Source: G963662655 sp963666875 | Lineage (GTDB): Bacteria; Cloacimonadota; Cloacimonadia; Cloacimonadales; JAIOQZ01 | DNA length: 64,000 nucleotides | Direction: 5' to 3' | Assembly (NCBI GenBank): GCA_963666875.2 | Contig: CAXXPU010000006.1 | Span: forward strand, 372,001-436,000 | In this document: positions 18,696-28,640 of the stretch, piece by piece | Numbering within the stretch: position 1 is the stretch's first letter | How the letters are laid out: the number at the start of each line of letters is the position of its first letter | The notes under the pieces: generated by a model | What the model saw: only the letters and a program-made list of their open reading frames with translations | Told to the model about the DNA's origin: nothing | The model's database searches: none | Made by a program: the position numbers and the translations under genes

Positions 18696-21623
18696 CTATT
18701 TGAGAAGAAGCATCTTTCGCGAAAGAGTCTTGTCCTGCGTAACGAGCCGATACATGTAAACGCCACTGGAGACGTGCTTTCCGCTCTGGTCGAGTCCTTG
18801 CCATGTCGCTGAATGATAGCCTGCTCGAAGGTTCCGATCGACAAGCGTTACTACCTTCTGTCCCCGGACATTGAATATTTCCAGCTTCACGTGGTCGGAA
18901 TGCGGGATGGCATAGCGGATCGTCGTACTCGGATTGAACGGATTCGGAGCGTTGCCGACCAGCATCACAACTTCAGGAACATCCATCTCGTTCACGTTGA
19001 CAACGTCCAGCACAAAAGGTTCGGTTAGCGGTGATTCCACTCCTCCATATAGAGCGGAAAGCTGATAGGAGTGAATACCGGGCATAGGCTCGATGTCCAG
19101 CCACTCGCGTATCGTAGAATCGTCGATCGATACAGCAAGCACGGAATCCCGATAGACGTTGAAGCCGGTGAGGTCGCGGTTTTCGGGCATCTGCCACGTG
19201 ACAACCACGTCCAGACCTTCCTGCTGTGCGAAGAGGTTTACCGGCGCAGTGTAATACTGCGAATCGACATATACGCTTACCGATTCCGTCGGATCCGAAT
19301 CGAGCACACCGTAGGTCGCCGTCACCCAATAGACGTGGTTTCCCGGCGGTACATTGACATCCAGGTATTCAGGGAAATCCGGGTCAGATATTTCCGCGAA
19401 TAAAAGGCTATCTCGCCAAATCTTATAACCAACAAGACTGCGATTGTACGACACCTGTTCCCAGGAAAGGCGTACATTAGTCTGGTATAGCTCTGCATGA
19501 AACGCAACTGGCGCTAAAATCGGTTGATACTCGTAACACCCCATGTCGATGCGCGCAATATCGTCGCCATCACCATCCCAAACACGCTCGTTGCCGCCCA
19601 GATCGTACTGGGGGGGATTCGTCATTTTAACAGTCGATATTCCGGCATCGATACAGGGCGAGGAATCGGAAAGCGTATATTCGAGGTCGGTGATACAGCA
19701 GAGGGCGGGATCGCCGGTGATGTTGCTATCCTGCCAGAGAATCGTGCAAGGGTTTTCAAAGTCCTGGATATTCGACAAACCACCGCGGATGCAGTTGTTT
19801 TGAAGCATAATGCTCGAATTAACATCGTCATTACCCCATACTTCAATTTCCCATAACTGGTCGGGATTCCATAATATGTTGTTCTGGAGCGTCACTTTCC
19901 CTTCGCATTTCAGAATTGTACGTCCGGTATTGTTTGAAAAAGTGCTGTTTGTGATATTGACGAAACCCGCGGACCCATCGACATATCCTGAGGCGGCTCC
20001 CGCGTGGCGTTGATCGTTATCGCAGAAGAGGCAGTTATCGATCGAAATGTTCAATGTATCGTTTTCTGCAAGGTAAATCCGTTCAATACTGAAAGTGTCC
20101 ATCCCGAGTTCGGAATTTCCGATGTTGTTACGAACAATGCAGTGCTGCATGGTGAATTCGCCCTTACCTTCAACGCAAAGGGTATTGTTATACGTGGATG
20201 TATTGGGCGGCAGATTCAGCATTTCGTTGTTTTCGATGACAACATATTCGAGGGAAACGTCTTCCACGCGGGTCAGGCGGGGACCGACAGGGCCTTCCTC
20301 TGACGTATTATTGCGAATGAATACTTTGTTTAATCGAAGGTCTGCACACTCATAAGCGCTGATCGTAGATACTGTTGTGTTGTGGCAATTCTCGATCGCA
20401 ATATTCTTGAGTGATATACCTGAAGAATGACTGGCTGCATATCCGATTGAGCCTTCGGAAAGCGTCATGTCGGCTATGTGAAAACCATGGTTGTAATAAC
20501 CGTTACGGACGATGGTGTTGGCAAGCGTATCTCGAATGACCGTGTTACCGATTCCATCGCCGATCAATCTCGTATGTGTCTTCCCCGGGATGGGTAGAAT
20601 CTGGTCATTCAGAGCCGTGGAATATTCACCCGCGGCGACGTGAACTGTCTTTGGGTTCAGGCTGTCGGAGGCGATCTTGTGCATAGCCCAGGAAATGGTC
20701 TTGAGCGGTTCGGCTTCGCTCTGTCCACTGTTCCGGTCGTCTCCGTCCGTCGAGACGTACAGGTCGTGGTTCACCTCCTCCATCCAGGCATGCTGGATAT
20801 CGAAAGTGAAGGGATTCAGTATCGAGCTGTGTCCTGATGATCCGGAAGCGAAAAAGGGGTATGGATCGAGTACGGTACATGTGTCCAAGACAACATGGAG
20901 TTCCATCTGGTAATTCACACATATATCCGATCCATTGCCTGCGTAATTGTTGTAGATCGAGCAGCGGTTCTCTGAATCAAATGTTACGCTATCAATTTGC
21001 CCTGCCCAAATTCCACCGCCTGATCCAGATGAATTTTCACGTATCGAGCATCCAGAGAGAAAAGCGGTTCCTGGACCGCCAAACATTAATCCTCCAGCGC
21101 TAGACGTAACAGAATTACGATATATGCTGCAATTAATAACACTTGCGTTTTCACAATAATAGCTGATCAGAATACCTCCGCCATACGTACCTCCGGAGCC
21201 TTCATGCCCTGATCCGTTGGTGATGCTTAAGCCTCGCAGGGTTACATTTTCAGCGTGATCGAAGACATAGATACAGCTTCCGGACTGGTTTCCGTCGATG
21301 ATGGTCGATGCGATGTAGCTCTCGTCGCCGGTTGTCATCTCGAGGCTGGCGAGCGTTACCTGCCGCTCGATGATCTCCACATTCTCGTAGTAGCGTCCGG
21401 GATGAACCAGCACCGTGTCGCCGTCCGCCGAAGCGTCGATGGCAGGTTGTATAGCTGTAAAATCTCCGGAGCCATCCTGTCTTACGTTCCAGGTGACAGC
21501 AGAGAGTGATGTCACTATTATCAGAAAAATCAGAAGCAGACTTGATTTTGTGCGGATGCAGAGCGCGTCTTGCAAATTGAGGATAGCAGGGATGCTTGAA
21601 GAATGTGTCGTGTTCGTTTCCAT
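18696..21623 (-). CDS. Secreted right-handed beta-helix protein with Fn3-like domains and sorting module
   Basis: A 975-residue protein. ATG 21623 has AAGGAG seven bases upstream. The hydrophobic export segment is SSLLLIFLIIVTSLSAVTW. Residues about 50-240 and 300-640 form parallel beta-helix repeats of the pectate-lyase-like/choice-of-anchor type (DFTAIQPAIDASADGDTVLV, GGGILISYYCENASVINC, LKTISWAMHKI). Two fibronectin-III-like domains follow (PVAFHAELYQTNVRLSWEQ and PVNLFAQQEGLDVVVTWQ). The module NPFNPSTTIRYAIP, IFNVRGQKVVTLV, SSGVYMYRL, KMLLLK ends it. Polysaccharide binding or cleavage is likely by fold, but no catalytic set is evident. Confidence 0.85.
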   Translation of the reverse strand: METNTTHSSSIPAILNLQDALCIRTKSSLLLIFLIIVTSLSAVTWNVRQDGSGDFTAIQPAIDASADGDTVLVHPGRYYENVEIIERQVTLASLEMTTGDESYIASTIIDGNQSGSCIYVFDHAENVTLRGLSITNGSGHEGSGGTYGGGILISYYCENASVINCSIYRNSVTSSAGGLMFGGPGTAFLSGCSIRENSSGSGGGIWAGQIDSVTFDSENRCSIYNNYAGNGSDICVNYQMELHVVLDTCTVLDPYPFFASGSSGHSSILNPFTFDIQHAWMEEVNHDLYVSTDGDDRNSGQSEAEPLKTISWAMHKIASDSLNPKTVHVAAGEYSTALNDQILPIPGKTHTRLIGDGIGNTVIRDTLANTIVRNGYYNHGFHIADMTLSEGSIGYAASHSSGISLKNIAIENCHNTTVSTISAYECADLRLNKVFIRNNTSEEGPVGPRLTRVEDVSLEYVVIENNEMLNLPPNTSTYNNTLCVEGKGEFTMQHCIVRNNIGNSELGMDTFSIERIYLAENDTLNISIDNCLFCDNDQRHAGAASGYVDGSAGFVNITNSTFSNNTGRTILKCEGKVTLQNNILWNPDQLWEIEVWGNDDVNSSIMLQNNCIRGGLSNIQDFENPCTILWQDSNITGDPALCCITDLEYTLSDSSPCIDAGISTVKMTNPPQYDLGGNERVWDGDGDDIARIDMGCYEYQPILAPVAFHAELYQTNVRLSWEQVSYNRSLVGYKIWRDSLLFAEISDPDFPEYLDVNVPPGNHVYWVTATYGVLDSDPTESVSVYVDSQYYTAPVNLFAQQEGLDVVVTWQMPENRDLTGFNVYRDSVLAVSIDDSTIREWLDIEPMPGIHSYQLSALYGGVESPLTEPFVLDVVNVNEMDVPEVVMLVGNAPNPFNPSTTIRYAIPHSDHVKLEIFNVRGQKVVTLVDRNLRAGYHSATWQGLDQSGKHVSSGVYMYRLVTQDKTLSRKMLLLK

Positions 21624-21778
21624 GTGTCGCTCCTTCTGTTCACTTCTGTCAATACTCAAGTATTTAAATAAATGGCTGTCAAGATAAATGTGATATCATA
21701 GGAAGCCATTCATGGCGGCTTGGAAAAAAACTGTTTTTCCGTTACACAGGGAGTTCCTTCGTTACCTTCTCGGAAACT

Positions 21779-21806
21779 GGAAACTCAACCGGTTCCTCAA
21801 GTTTCC
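21779..21806. promoter_or_regulatory. Dyad operator candidate 1 (GGAAACT-N14-AGTTTCC)
   Basis: A perfect 7-bp inverted repeat with a 14-bp spacer. A third GGAAACT half-site directly precedes it at 21772-21778. Same architecture as the copy at 21937-21964; probable TetR-family binding site. Confidence 0.55.
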
Positions 21807-21936
21807 GTTTTACTGTCTATGAGACGACCGATTTGCGAAAAATAATACGTAGAAGCTAATAGACTGTTATAGAATATAGTTAGCAGTGATGATCAATCCT
21901 CATATTTCCCCTCTGAAAAATAAAAAACTTGCCAAA

Positions 21937-21964
21937 GGAAACTTTCAACACCAATATAGTTTCC
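21937..21964. promoter_or_regulatory. Dyad operator candidate 2 (GGAAACT-N14-AGTTTCC)
   Basis: A perfect 7-bp inverted repeat with the same 14-bp spacer as copy 1, ending 46 bp before the TetR start codon. The spacer sequences of the two copies differ, which argues that the arms are under selection. Confidence 0.6.
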
Positions 21965-22010
21965 GTATTCTCGATAACGTGAAACGAACAACGAAGAACG
22001 GAATGAAAAA

Positions 22011-22646
22011 ATGGTACGAGACAGAATTATCCAGAAAGCCAAAGAGCTTTTTCTCAAATTCAATTACTCGCGGGTGACCGTGGATGAGATATCCAACGAC
22101 CTGGGTATCAGTAAGAAGACGCTGTATAAATATTTCCCGAGCAAGGAGAAGCTGCTGTTTCAGGTGCTGAACCTTATGTTCAAGTCGATCGAGGAAGAGA
22201 TTCTGGAGATCGTGGAGAACAAGGACAAGGACTACGTGGAGCGGCTTATCGACATCATGGCGTTCATGGGAGAGAAGACGTCGCTCTTCCAATCGCCCCT
22301 TGTAAAGGAAATCCAGCGGCGTTTTCCGGACTTGTGGTATGAGATCAACCGCTTTCGAAAAGACAAGATACGTATCTATATGGGCAAGATTCTCCAGGAA
22401 GGTATATGGAAGGGCGTATTTCGTGAAGACACGAATATCGACCTGCTGATCCATATCTACTACAATCTGGCTCTAACGTCGATCAATCCTGAATTCCTGG
22501 CGGAACATGCCGTAACAGCAATCCAGGTGTTTGAAGAAATTATATCGATCCTGTTCGAGGGTGTGCTTACGAACGAGGGAAGGGTTCATGTACAGCATAT
22601 TCGGACAGGTATCCGCAAAAAATACAATACTCAGAAGGAGATTTGA
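22011..22646 (+). CDS. TetR/AcrR-family transcriptional regulator
   Basis: A 211-residue protein with an N-terminal TetR helix-turn-helix (IIQKAKELFLKFNYSRVTVD, then ISNDLGISKKTLYKYFPSKE, residues about 5-50) and an all-helical ligand-binding domain. Its stop is one base before the ATG of the downstream lipoprotein gene, so the two are co-transcribed. The ribosome site is weak, which suits a low-level regulator. Two dyads upstream are candidate self-operators. The ligand is unknown; members of this family commonly control envelope or efflux genes. Confidence 0.93.
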   Translation: MVRDRIIQKAKELFLKFNYSRVTVDEISNDLGISKKTLYKYFPSKEKLLFQVLNLMFKSIEEEILEIVENKDKDYVERLIDIMAFMGEKTSLFQSPLVKEIQRRFPDLWYEINRFRKDKIRIYMGKILQEGIWKGVFREDTNIDLLIHIYYNLALTSINPEFLAEHAVTAIQVFEEIISILFEGVLTNEGRVHVQHIRTGIRKKYNTQKEI

Positions 22647-22647
22647 C

Positions 22648-24363
22648 ATGAGAGTCAGCACGTACATTATTCTGCTTATCGCGGCGTTCCTGACAATATT
22701 CGGCTGCAGTGACAGCAGCAGCGGCAACGATAGTGGATCCAATGGAGATACCACCCTGATCGGATTATGGAATATCACATCTTACTCGGACGAAGACGGC
22801 TCCAGCGAATATACCGGATGGCTTGAATACGAAGACGACGGCACGTTCGATTCCGAGCTCAAAGATGAAGATTATCCCTATGCGTTCGTCGTGAGTGGGA
22901 CCTGGAGTGCCTCGCGCGGTTCGCTTACGCTGGTCGTTCAAGAGAGCAACGATCCCTGGATGCCGGCGGATACCTATGTTTGGAACTACTCCATCAGCGG
23001 AAACACCCTTACGATGAGCATCAGCCTGGATGGCGACAATATCCAGATGACCTTCGATAAGGATACCACCTCCGAGACCGGGACTGTTTCCGGAACCGTC
23101 ACCGAAGCAGATCGCGGCGCACTCGCAGGCGTGCTGGTGAGTGTTCTCACGTCCGGCAAGACCGCGACAACCGGCACCGACGGTACCTACACGATCACGG
23201 GCATCCCGATCGGAGCCTACGATGTCCAATTCACCAAGAGCGGTTATATGAGCCACACGGAATCCGGCGTTCAGGTCGTCCAGAACCAGACTGCCACGGT
23301 CAATGTTCAGATGGAAATAGGCGAAGACGAAACGGGGACGATCGAAGGCACCGTTGTCAATAGCAGCAATGATGAACCGATCGAAAACGCTACCGTGGTC
23401 ATAGACGGAACTTCGTTCGAGACCACGACCAGCGCGGACGGCTACTATATCTTCGCCGGCGTACCGGAAGGAACCTACGACATGGTCGCCTCCAGAACCG
23501 GCTTCAGTCCCGATACACAAGAAGCGACAGTCACCGGCGGCCTCACGATCGAAGTGGATTTCGAACTCACTCCCACAGGCGGAGACGGCACCGGCAGCAT
23601 GGAAGGTTTTGTGGCCGATGTCAGCAACCAGACCGTCCTTTCCGGCGCTACGATCACGATCGAAGGAACTTCGTTCTCGGCTACCTCCGATGCACTGGGT
23701 TACTACTTCATCGACAATATCCCGGCCGGCGATTACACCGCGGTGTGTTCCAAGACCGGCTACGTTACGGATGACGCGTATGTGACGATCATTGAAAACG
23801 ATGTTACCGAGATCGATTTCGTCATGATCGAAGAGGGCAACGAACCCTATGCGACGCTTGCGGGAACCATCACCGCTTCAGGATACGGAACACCCATTGA
23901 CAACGTGATCGTGACAGTCGGTGAGGCCGGCGCCGGCGCTTCGGACGAAACCGGAGCCTACGAAGCGATCGTGCTCACTGCCGGTACATACGACGTGACA
24001 TACTACAAGCTTGGTTTTGAGCCATACACGGCTTCCGGTGTCACATTCACCATCGGAGAAACGGTCGATCTGGACGTCGAACTGACCATGTACGAGGAGG
24101 AGGCGACCAATACGCTCCAGGTATATGTCTCGAAGGAAGACCTCACCCCGATCCAGGGTGCAACAGTCACGCTTCAGGGAACAACCTACACCGGCACGAC
24201 GAATCTTCTCGGCCTCTGCACCTTCAACGACGTACCGGTTGGCGTCTATCAGATGGATGTCAGCAGGACCGGTTATCAATCCGTAAATGGTCGCTATACG
24301 TACGTATATTCCTACCAGGGATCACCCGCTGCTGTCAGCGTGATCATGGTATCGGGACGGTAA
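22648..24363 (+). CDS. Lipoprotein with tandem carboxypeptidase-regulatory-like domains
   Basis: A 571-residue protein. ATG 22648 follows AAGGAG with a seven-base spacer. A lipobox-type signal (IILLIAAFLTIFGC) predicts lipidation at the Cys, followed by a Ser/Asn/Gly linker (SDSSSGNDSGSNG). Residues about 35-140 may be a lipocalin-like domain (LIGLWNITSY, GTWSASRGSLTL). Five CarboxypepD_reg-type beta-sandwich repeats follow (SGTVTEADRGALAGVLVSV, EGTVVNSSNDEPIENATVVI, EGFVADVSNQTVLSGATITI, AGTITASGYGTPIDNVIVTV, and QVYVSKEDLTPIQGATVTL). It is an envelope-anchored protein of unknown partner, in an operon with the TetR regulator. Confidence 0.88.
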   Translation: MRVSTYIILLIAAFLTIFGCSDSSSGNDSGSNGDTTLIGLWNITSYSDEDGSSEYTGWLEYEDDGTFDSELKDEDYPYAFVVSGTWSASRGSLTLVVQESNDPWMPADTYVWNYSISGNTLTMSISLDGDNIQMTFDKDTTSETGTVSGTVTEADRGALAGVLVSVLTSGKTATTGTDGTYTITGIPIGAYDVQFTKSGYMSHTESGVQVVQNQTATVNVQMEIGEDETGTIEGTVVNSSNDEPIENATVVIDGTSFETTTSADGYYIFAGVPEGTYDMVASRTGFSPDTQEATVTGGLTIEVDFELTPTGGDGTGSMEGFVADVSNQTVLSGATITIEGTSFSATSDALGYYFIDNIPAGDYTAVCSKTGYVTDDAYVTIIENDVTEIDFVMIEEGNEPYATLAGTITASGYGTPIDNVIVTVGEAGAGASDETGAYEAIVLTAGTYDVTYYKLGFEPYTASGVTFTIGETVDLDVELTMYEEEATNTLQVYVSKEDLTPIQGATVTLQGTTYTGTTNLLGLCTFNDVPVGVYQMDVSRTGYQSVNGRYTYVYSYQGSPAAVSVIMVSGR

Positions 24364-24373
24364 AATTATAATA

Positions 24374-24405
24374 CGGACCGGCAGGATGGGATTCCGGCCG
24401 GTCCG
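24374..24405. other. GC-rich hairpin between lipoprotein and protease genes
   Basis: CGGACCGGC pairs with GCCGGTCCG around a 14-base loop. There is no U-tract, so it may be a partial terminator or an mRNA barrier. Confidence 0.5.
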
Positions 24406-24429
24406 ATAACCGAACACGGGAGAATAATC

Positions 24430-26353
24430 ATGAGAACGATCAGGCGTATTGCGATCCTCTTAAGCCTCACGCTGGCGCTCGTAGCGCTTCAGGCGGCGGA
24501 GATCGGCGGCAGTCTCAAAATCGAAATCCAAGCCAAGCAGCAGTTGCGATCGGGTCAAATCGAAACGCTGCCGGCAGGAATGAGCACGACACGCGATGCC
24601 GAATCGCAAATAATCTATCTGCATTTCACGAAGAAGCCCGAATCCGAGCTTCGCGACAGAATCGCCCAAACCGGCGTGGAAATCCTTCCGCATCCCTGGA
24701 TTCCACCGACCGTGAACCATCCCACCGGATTTCTCACCGCCAGAATGCCGGCACGCATGGAAGTACTCGATCGACTGGCGGAAATTCCGCAGATCCTGCG
24801 CATCAATTCCGCGGAAAGGGTCTACAAATACCATAACGATCGCGCCGCTGTCCATACCGGTTCCGCGGCTGCCTGGGAAGCGCCCTGGAACACGACCGGC
24901 GAAGGCGTGCGGATCGCGATCATCGATTCCGGCTTCCAGCTCGACAACGCCGACTTCAACGCACCGGTGGTCGCCATCGATTACAGCGCGTATCCGGACA
25001 CCAATTTCACCGTCGATAACAGCACCACCGGAACCGGTCACGGAACGCACGTCGCCGGTATCATTGTCGGTCAGGGAACCAACAGCGAGGGCGTGTGGAA
25101 AGGCATGGCGCCCGACGCAGACTGGATCGCGCTCAAGATCGGATGCGAAAACACGGGATCTATAAACGAAGAAGCGCTCATCCACGCTATCTATGCAGCC
25201 GGATTTTACCACGACGCGGATTTCCTCAACATGAGTCTCGGTGGATGGGGCGAGTATCACGACGGCAGTCACGAGATCGATCAGGTCGTCGATCTGATCT
25301 GGGAGGAGACCGGATGTCTGTCAACATGCTCCACCGGAAACGAAGGCTATGATGGCTATCATTATTCCGGTTATCTGGCGGCAGGTCTGGAGTCCGATTA
25401 TATCGCCGTCGATTTCGCGGACACGACCGACACGAGAGATATAATTTACTATTACAATCTCGTGTGGTACGACGGAGAAGATACCGAAGTCCAGAAAGAG
25501 ATGACCTGCGAGTTTTTCAACCACAACTACAATCCGCTGACTTTCCAGCAGATTTACGATATGACGCAGTCTCCACGCGGAACCCAGTCGCGATACGCCA
25601 TTGCAACCGTACTGACCAACAACGAGTTCTATATCAAGGTGCACAACAACTCCGACGTCCCCTTGCAATATCACCTCTATTGTCTTTCTGAAAACGGCGA
25701 GTTTGCCGACGACGATCCGTTCTACACGGTCTCCACTCCGGCTGCTGCAGATCATGCCGTCGCCGTCGGTTCATGGGTTACGCGTCAGGAATTCCTCAAT
25801 TGGGAGGGAATCATTGTGGGCAGTGCGATTGACGTGGAGAACGAGCTCGCGCCCTATTCCAATCGCGGTCCGCGCGTCGATGGCGAATTCAAGCCCGATT
25901 TCTGCGCTCCCGGAAGCATGTTGATCTCCGTTCGCGACGACGACGCTTGGGACGGTCCTCCGTATGGTATCTACACCCTTTTCGTGGTCAGTAATTCCTA
26001 CGCGACGAATCCAAACGGATACGGGCAGCCGTGCGATTACATGGCGCTGGAAGGGACATCGATGTCGTCTCCTGCGGCTTGCGGAGCTATGGCGCTGCTA
26101 AAATCCTATGCGCCGGATCTCACGAAAGAAGAACTGCTCAACATCCTGCACGATACGGCGCGGGAAGACCAATACACCGGTGCGGTGCCAAATGAAACCT
26201 GGGGATACGGCAAAATCGATGTCGAAGCCGCGATTGAATCGATCCTGTCGGAAGAGAACGAAACTGTGGAAGCATTGTCTGCATGCCTGTATCCAAATTA
26301 TCCGAATCCCTTCAACCCCACGACGACCTTGAGATTCAGCCTCCCGCAGGATG
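24430..26353 (+). pseudogene. Subtilisin-family (S8) secreted protease, 5' part, interrupted by prophage
   Basis: Signal peptide IAILLSLTLALVALQA is followed by an inhibitor-like prodomain. The S8 catalytic domain has D166 (IIDSGF), H204 (GHGTHVAG) and S544 (GTSMSSPAACG). After YPNYPNPFNPTTTLRFSLPQ the reading frame hits the prophage end and stops at 26358, two residues past the junction. The rest of the sorting module lies at 57067-57266. Joining at the GGATG duplication restores a 707-codon frame. In the lysogen the enzyme keeps its whole catalytic domain but loses the end of its sorting signal, so it may be active yet mis-sorted. Confidence 0.92.
26349..26353. repeat. Target-site duplication GGATG, left copy
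   Basis: Five bases of the protease gene repeated at 57062-57066. The preceding A is also shared, so a 6-bp identity AGGATG exists. Confidence 0.88.
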
Positions 26354-26382
26354 TATAATCAGCGAAAATTTCTTGGAATTTA

Positions 26383-26420
26383 TGCAAGAATATCATAGAA
26401 AATTCCAATATATTCTTGCA
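26383..26420. other. Prophage end repeats (late end), probable transposase-binding sites
   Basis: Two 18-bp elements in inverted orientation: TGCAAGAATATCATAGAA (26383-26400) and TTCCAATATATTCTTGCA (26403-26420). The second matches the consensus found at the other prophage end. They share 11-bp outer arms (TGCAAGAATAT). Their position 30-67 bp from the terminus fits MuA-type end binding sites. Confidence 0.7.
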
Positions 26421-26525
26421 CTAACTCAGTCCGGCCGTCTCAGCCCATCGAAAACGAGCCGCTTTAATCATGTAAGTACTTGATAATTGGCTGGTTAATG
26501 CTGTGTTGCAAGTGGTTTTCCAAAT

Positions 26526-28637
26526 TCATCGGATTTCACTCAACTTCGAGAACATGATATCAGCCATCTGCAGGTAAGCTGCAGTGTTTGGATGGATGTC
26601 TCTGCTTGGCACCGCGATAGTGATCGAGCTTCTCGGATTGACCGTGTCGGTCGCCGGGGTATCGGCGAAAAAGGCGTAATCGGCATCCATCGTTTGAGCA
26701 ACAGGAACGACGCTAACATCGCTGTCGTAGTCCTCGAACTGAGCCATAAGTGCAAGCACTATATTGGCGATTCGCTTGTGCTGCAGGTGGGATACGTAGC
26801 CATCAGCGCCGTAATAGCGCCCCAAGGCTTCCTGATCACCCCAGAAGTTGGGTAGCACTATCATGACCGATGCGCTCGCCCAATCCGCCAGAATCGCGTC
26901 CACAAGCGTTTTGAGATTGGCCGCCGTATATGCCGCCGCTTCTGCTACCGTGTCAGCGTACGACGTGTCATTGGCGCCGAGATAGATCTGCACGATGTCC
27001 GGGGCGTCACCAAGCAGGTTCTGCGTTCTGTAGTATTCGAAATCAATCTCTTCGGTGGTCGGATTCCAGAATGGGCTTCCAGATCCCACGAACTGACCCG
27101 AACTCCATCCTGAACGGCCCTCGTGCAAGGTCGGGCTGGTTCCCTGAGTCCCGATGAACGTTATTGCGTCGCTTGCCAGCGAATCCAACTCTGCCAGCCA
27201 TGGTTTCGAGTTCGTCAGGCTGTCTCCGATACAAAGCATCCGGGTAGCTGTCGAAGTGGCTGCTACGACCCGGATCGTCGTCGTTGCATCCATCAAGGCG
27301 TGTCCCTGGCGGTTACACAGAATGAACGTCAGCGCATGGTCGCCGATATCGCCAGTTACGCCCGTATATCGGTATTTACGACCCAGGGCATCCCCGATGT
27401 TGCAGTACACCTGGACGTGGTAGTTTTCAAGGTTCGCACCCCGTATTACCTGTTTGTGGTAAAGTTCGATCGTGCGACCGACCGCGACCGGCACCACTTG
27501 CGGCAGGACAAATTCCGGATTATCGCCAGGTGTGGGCAGATATTCGACTGGAACCCCAAGGCGATACGCTTCATATTCCGTCGAATAATTGCCGGTTTCG
27601 ATCTGGAATCCCGCCTTATACGAGCTGTCGAACGAGAACCGAACATACGCCCCACCGGTTACGCCCGTGAATTGCGACACGTTTTCGCCGCCCGAGACAA
27701 AAACTTTATCGGCGTCGTAGAACGCCATGAATCGAATCTGCATCGACGGCGTATATGTCTGGTCAGGGATAACCGGGATGTAGTCCGATGTACAGTAATT
27801 GCTGGTACCGCCGCCGCCCAGGTTTCCGCTGGTCTTGACGACATAATATCCGTCAATTGCCGCTGTCTGGTCAAACAGGTTCTTCATCGTTGCCAGCAGG
27901 CTGAGTTCATCATTCTGGATAGGGATCATGTCGGCTCTGGCTGCGAGGACGGCCTTCTCGATGAGTGATGTTTCCTTTTCAGAAGACAACTTATAGCTCA
28001 GCACCAGCTCGAAGGCCTCGTAATCCGTCGAAGTGGTTCCGGCTTCGAGTTGGAAGGACGCCTTGACGCTCAAAAGGATTGAAAGCCGGATGTATGCAGC
28101 CCCCGTCGGCGCGGTTGTCTGCGTGACATTCTCGTTTGTATAGCCTCCATCGATAAACACCTTGTCGGCATCGAAATAGCACAGGAACCGCAAATTGTGT
28201 GTTGCCGTGTAAGTCTGGCCAGCGGTCACCTTTATATAATCCGACACCGTATAGCTTGCCGATTCATGCAGCACGTTGCCTCCGGAGAGGTAATAGCCAT
28301 CCGTTGCCGTGTCCTTGTTGAACTTGTTCTTTCCAGCCTCGATGAATGCCACCGATACCTTGCCACTTGATACGTCGAGCGAGTCGTCGAAGATATCCGT
28401 ATCGATGCCATCGAGCCTTGCGGGCCCTACCTGGCGATGTTCGGCTGTCTCGATCAGGCTTCCCGTACGATTGTCCCATAGCGTATAATAGCCGCCGGTC
28501 AGAGCTGCTGTCATATATAACCCGCCTCCCACATCGGTCAGCGTGACGGTTTCGCTTGCGCTCCTGAGTTGAACGGTCAGCCCGGTAATCCCAGCGCCTG
28601 CGCTGTTACTGATTTTAACGACTTCAGTGTATGGCAT
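26526..28637 (-). CDS. Tail fibre / receptor-binding protein with SGNH (GDSL) hydrolase domain
   Basis: A 703-residue protein, start with AGGAGAG upstream. Residues 1-100 are an attachment and beta-sandwich region. Residues about 109-208 and 256-360 are two copies of one domain (DGYYLSGG, SDYIKVTAGQTYT, FDADKVF, APTGAAYIRLS; and DGYYVVKTS, SDYIPVIPDQTYT, YDADKVF, VTGGAYVRFS). The C-terminal about 240 residues are an SGNH hydrolase: block I IGDSL (S473), block III LGAND, and catalytic DIH at 680-682. It probably de-esterifies a host surface glycan during adsorption. It is the last gene of the late operon, the usual place for a host-range protein. Confidence 0.85.
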   Translation of the reverse strand: MPYTEVVKISNSAGAGITGLTVQLRSASETVTLTDVGGGLYMTAALTGGYYTLWDNRTGSLIETAEHRQVGPARLDGIDTDIFDDSLDVSSGKVSVAFIEAGKNKFNKDTATDGYYLSGGNVLHESASYTVSDYIKVTAGQTYTATHNLRFLCYFDADKVFIDGGYTNENVTQTTAPTGAAYIRLSILLSVKASFQLEAGTTSTDYEAFELVLSYKLSSEKETSLIEKAVLAARADMIPIQNDELSLLATMKNLFDQTAAIDGYYVVKTSGNLGGGGTSNYCTSDYIPVIPDQTYTPSMQIRFMAFYDADKVFVSGGENVSQFTGVTGGAYVRFSFDSSYKAGFQIETGNYSTEYEAYRLGVPVEYLPTPGDNPEFVLPQVVPVAVGRTIELYHKQVIRGANLENYHVQVYCNIGDALGRKYRYTGVTGDIGDHALTFILCNRQGHALMDATTTIRVVAATSTATRMLCIGDSLTNSKPWLAELDSLASDAITFIGTQGTSPTLHEGRSGWSSGQFVGSGSPFWNPTTEEIDFEYYRTQNLLGDAPDIVQIYLGANDTSYADTVAEAAAYTAANLKTLVDAILADWASASVMIVLPNFWGDQEALGRYYGADGYVSHLQHKRIANIVLALMAQFEDYDSDVSVVPVAQTMDADYAFFADTPATDTVNPRSSITIAVPSRDIHPNTAAYLQMADIMFSKLSEIR

Positions 28638-28640
28638 TTC

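Larger units (their letters stand above)
21624..22010. other. Intergenic region between divergent transcription units
   Basis: This 387-bp stretch has no convincing gene. It holds a GGAAAAA/TTTTTCC hairpin (21722-21740) and two copies of a dyad GGAAACT-N14-AGTTTCC upstream of the TetR gene. It is AT-rich towards 21900, where promoters for the divergent units are expected, but I could not fix -35/-10 boxes with confidence. Confidence 0.6.
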
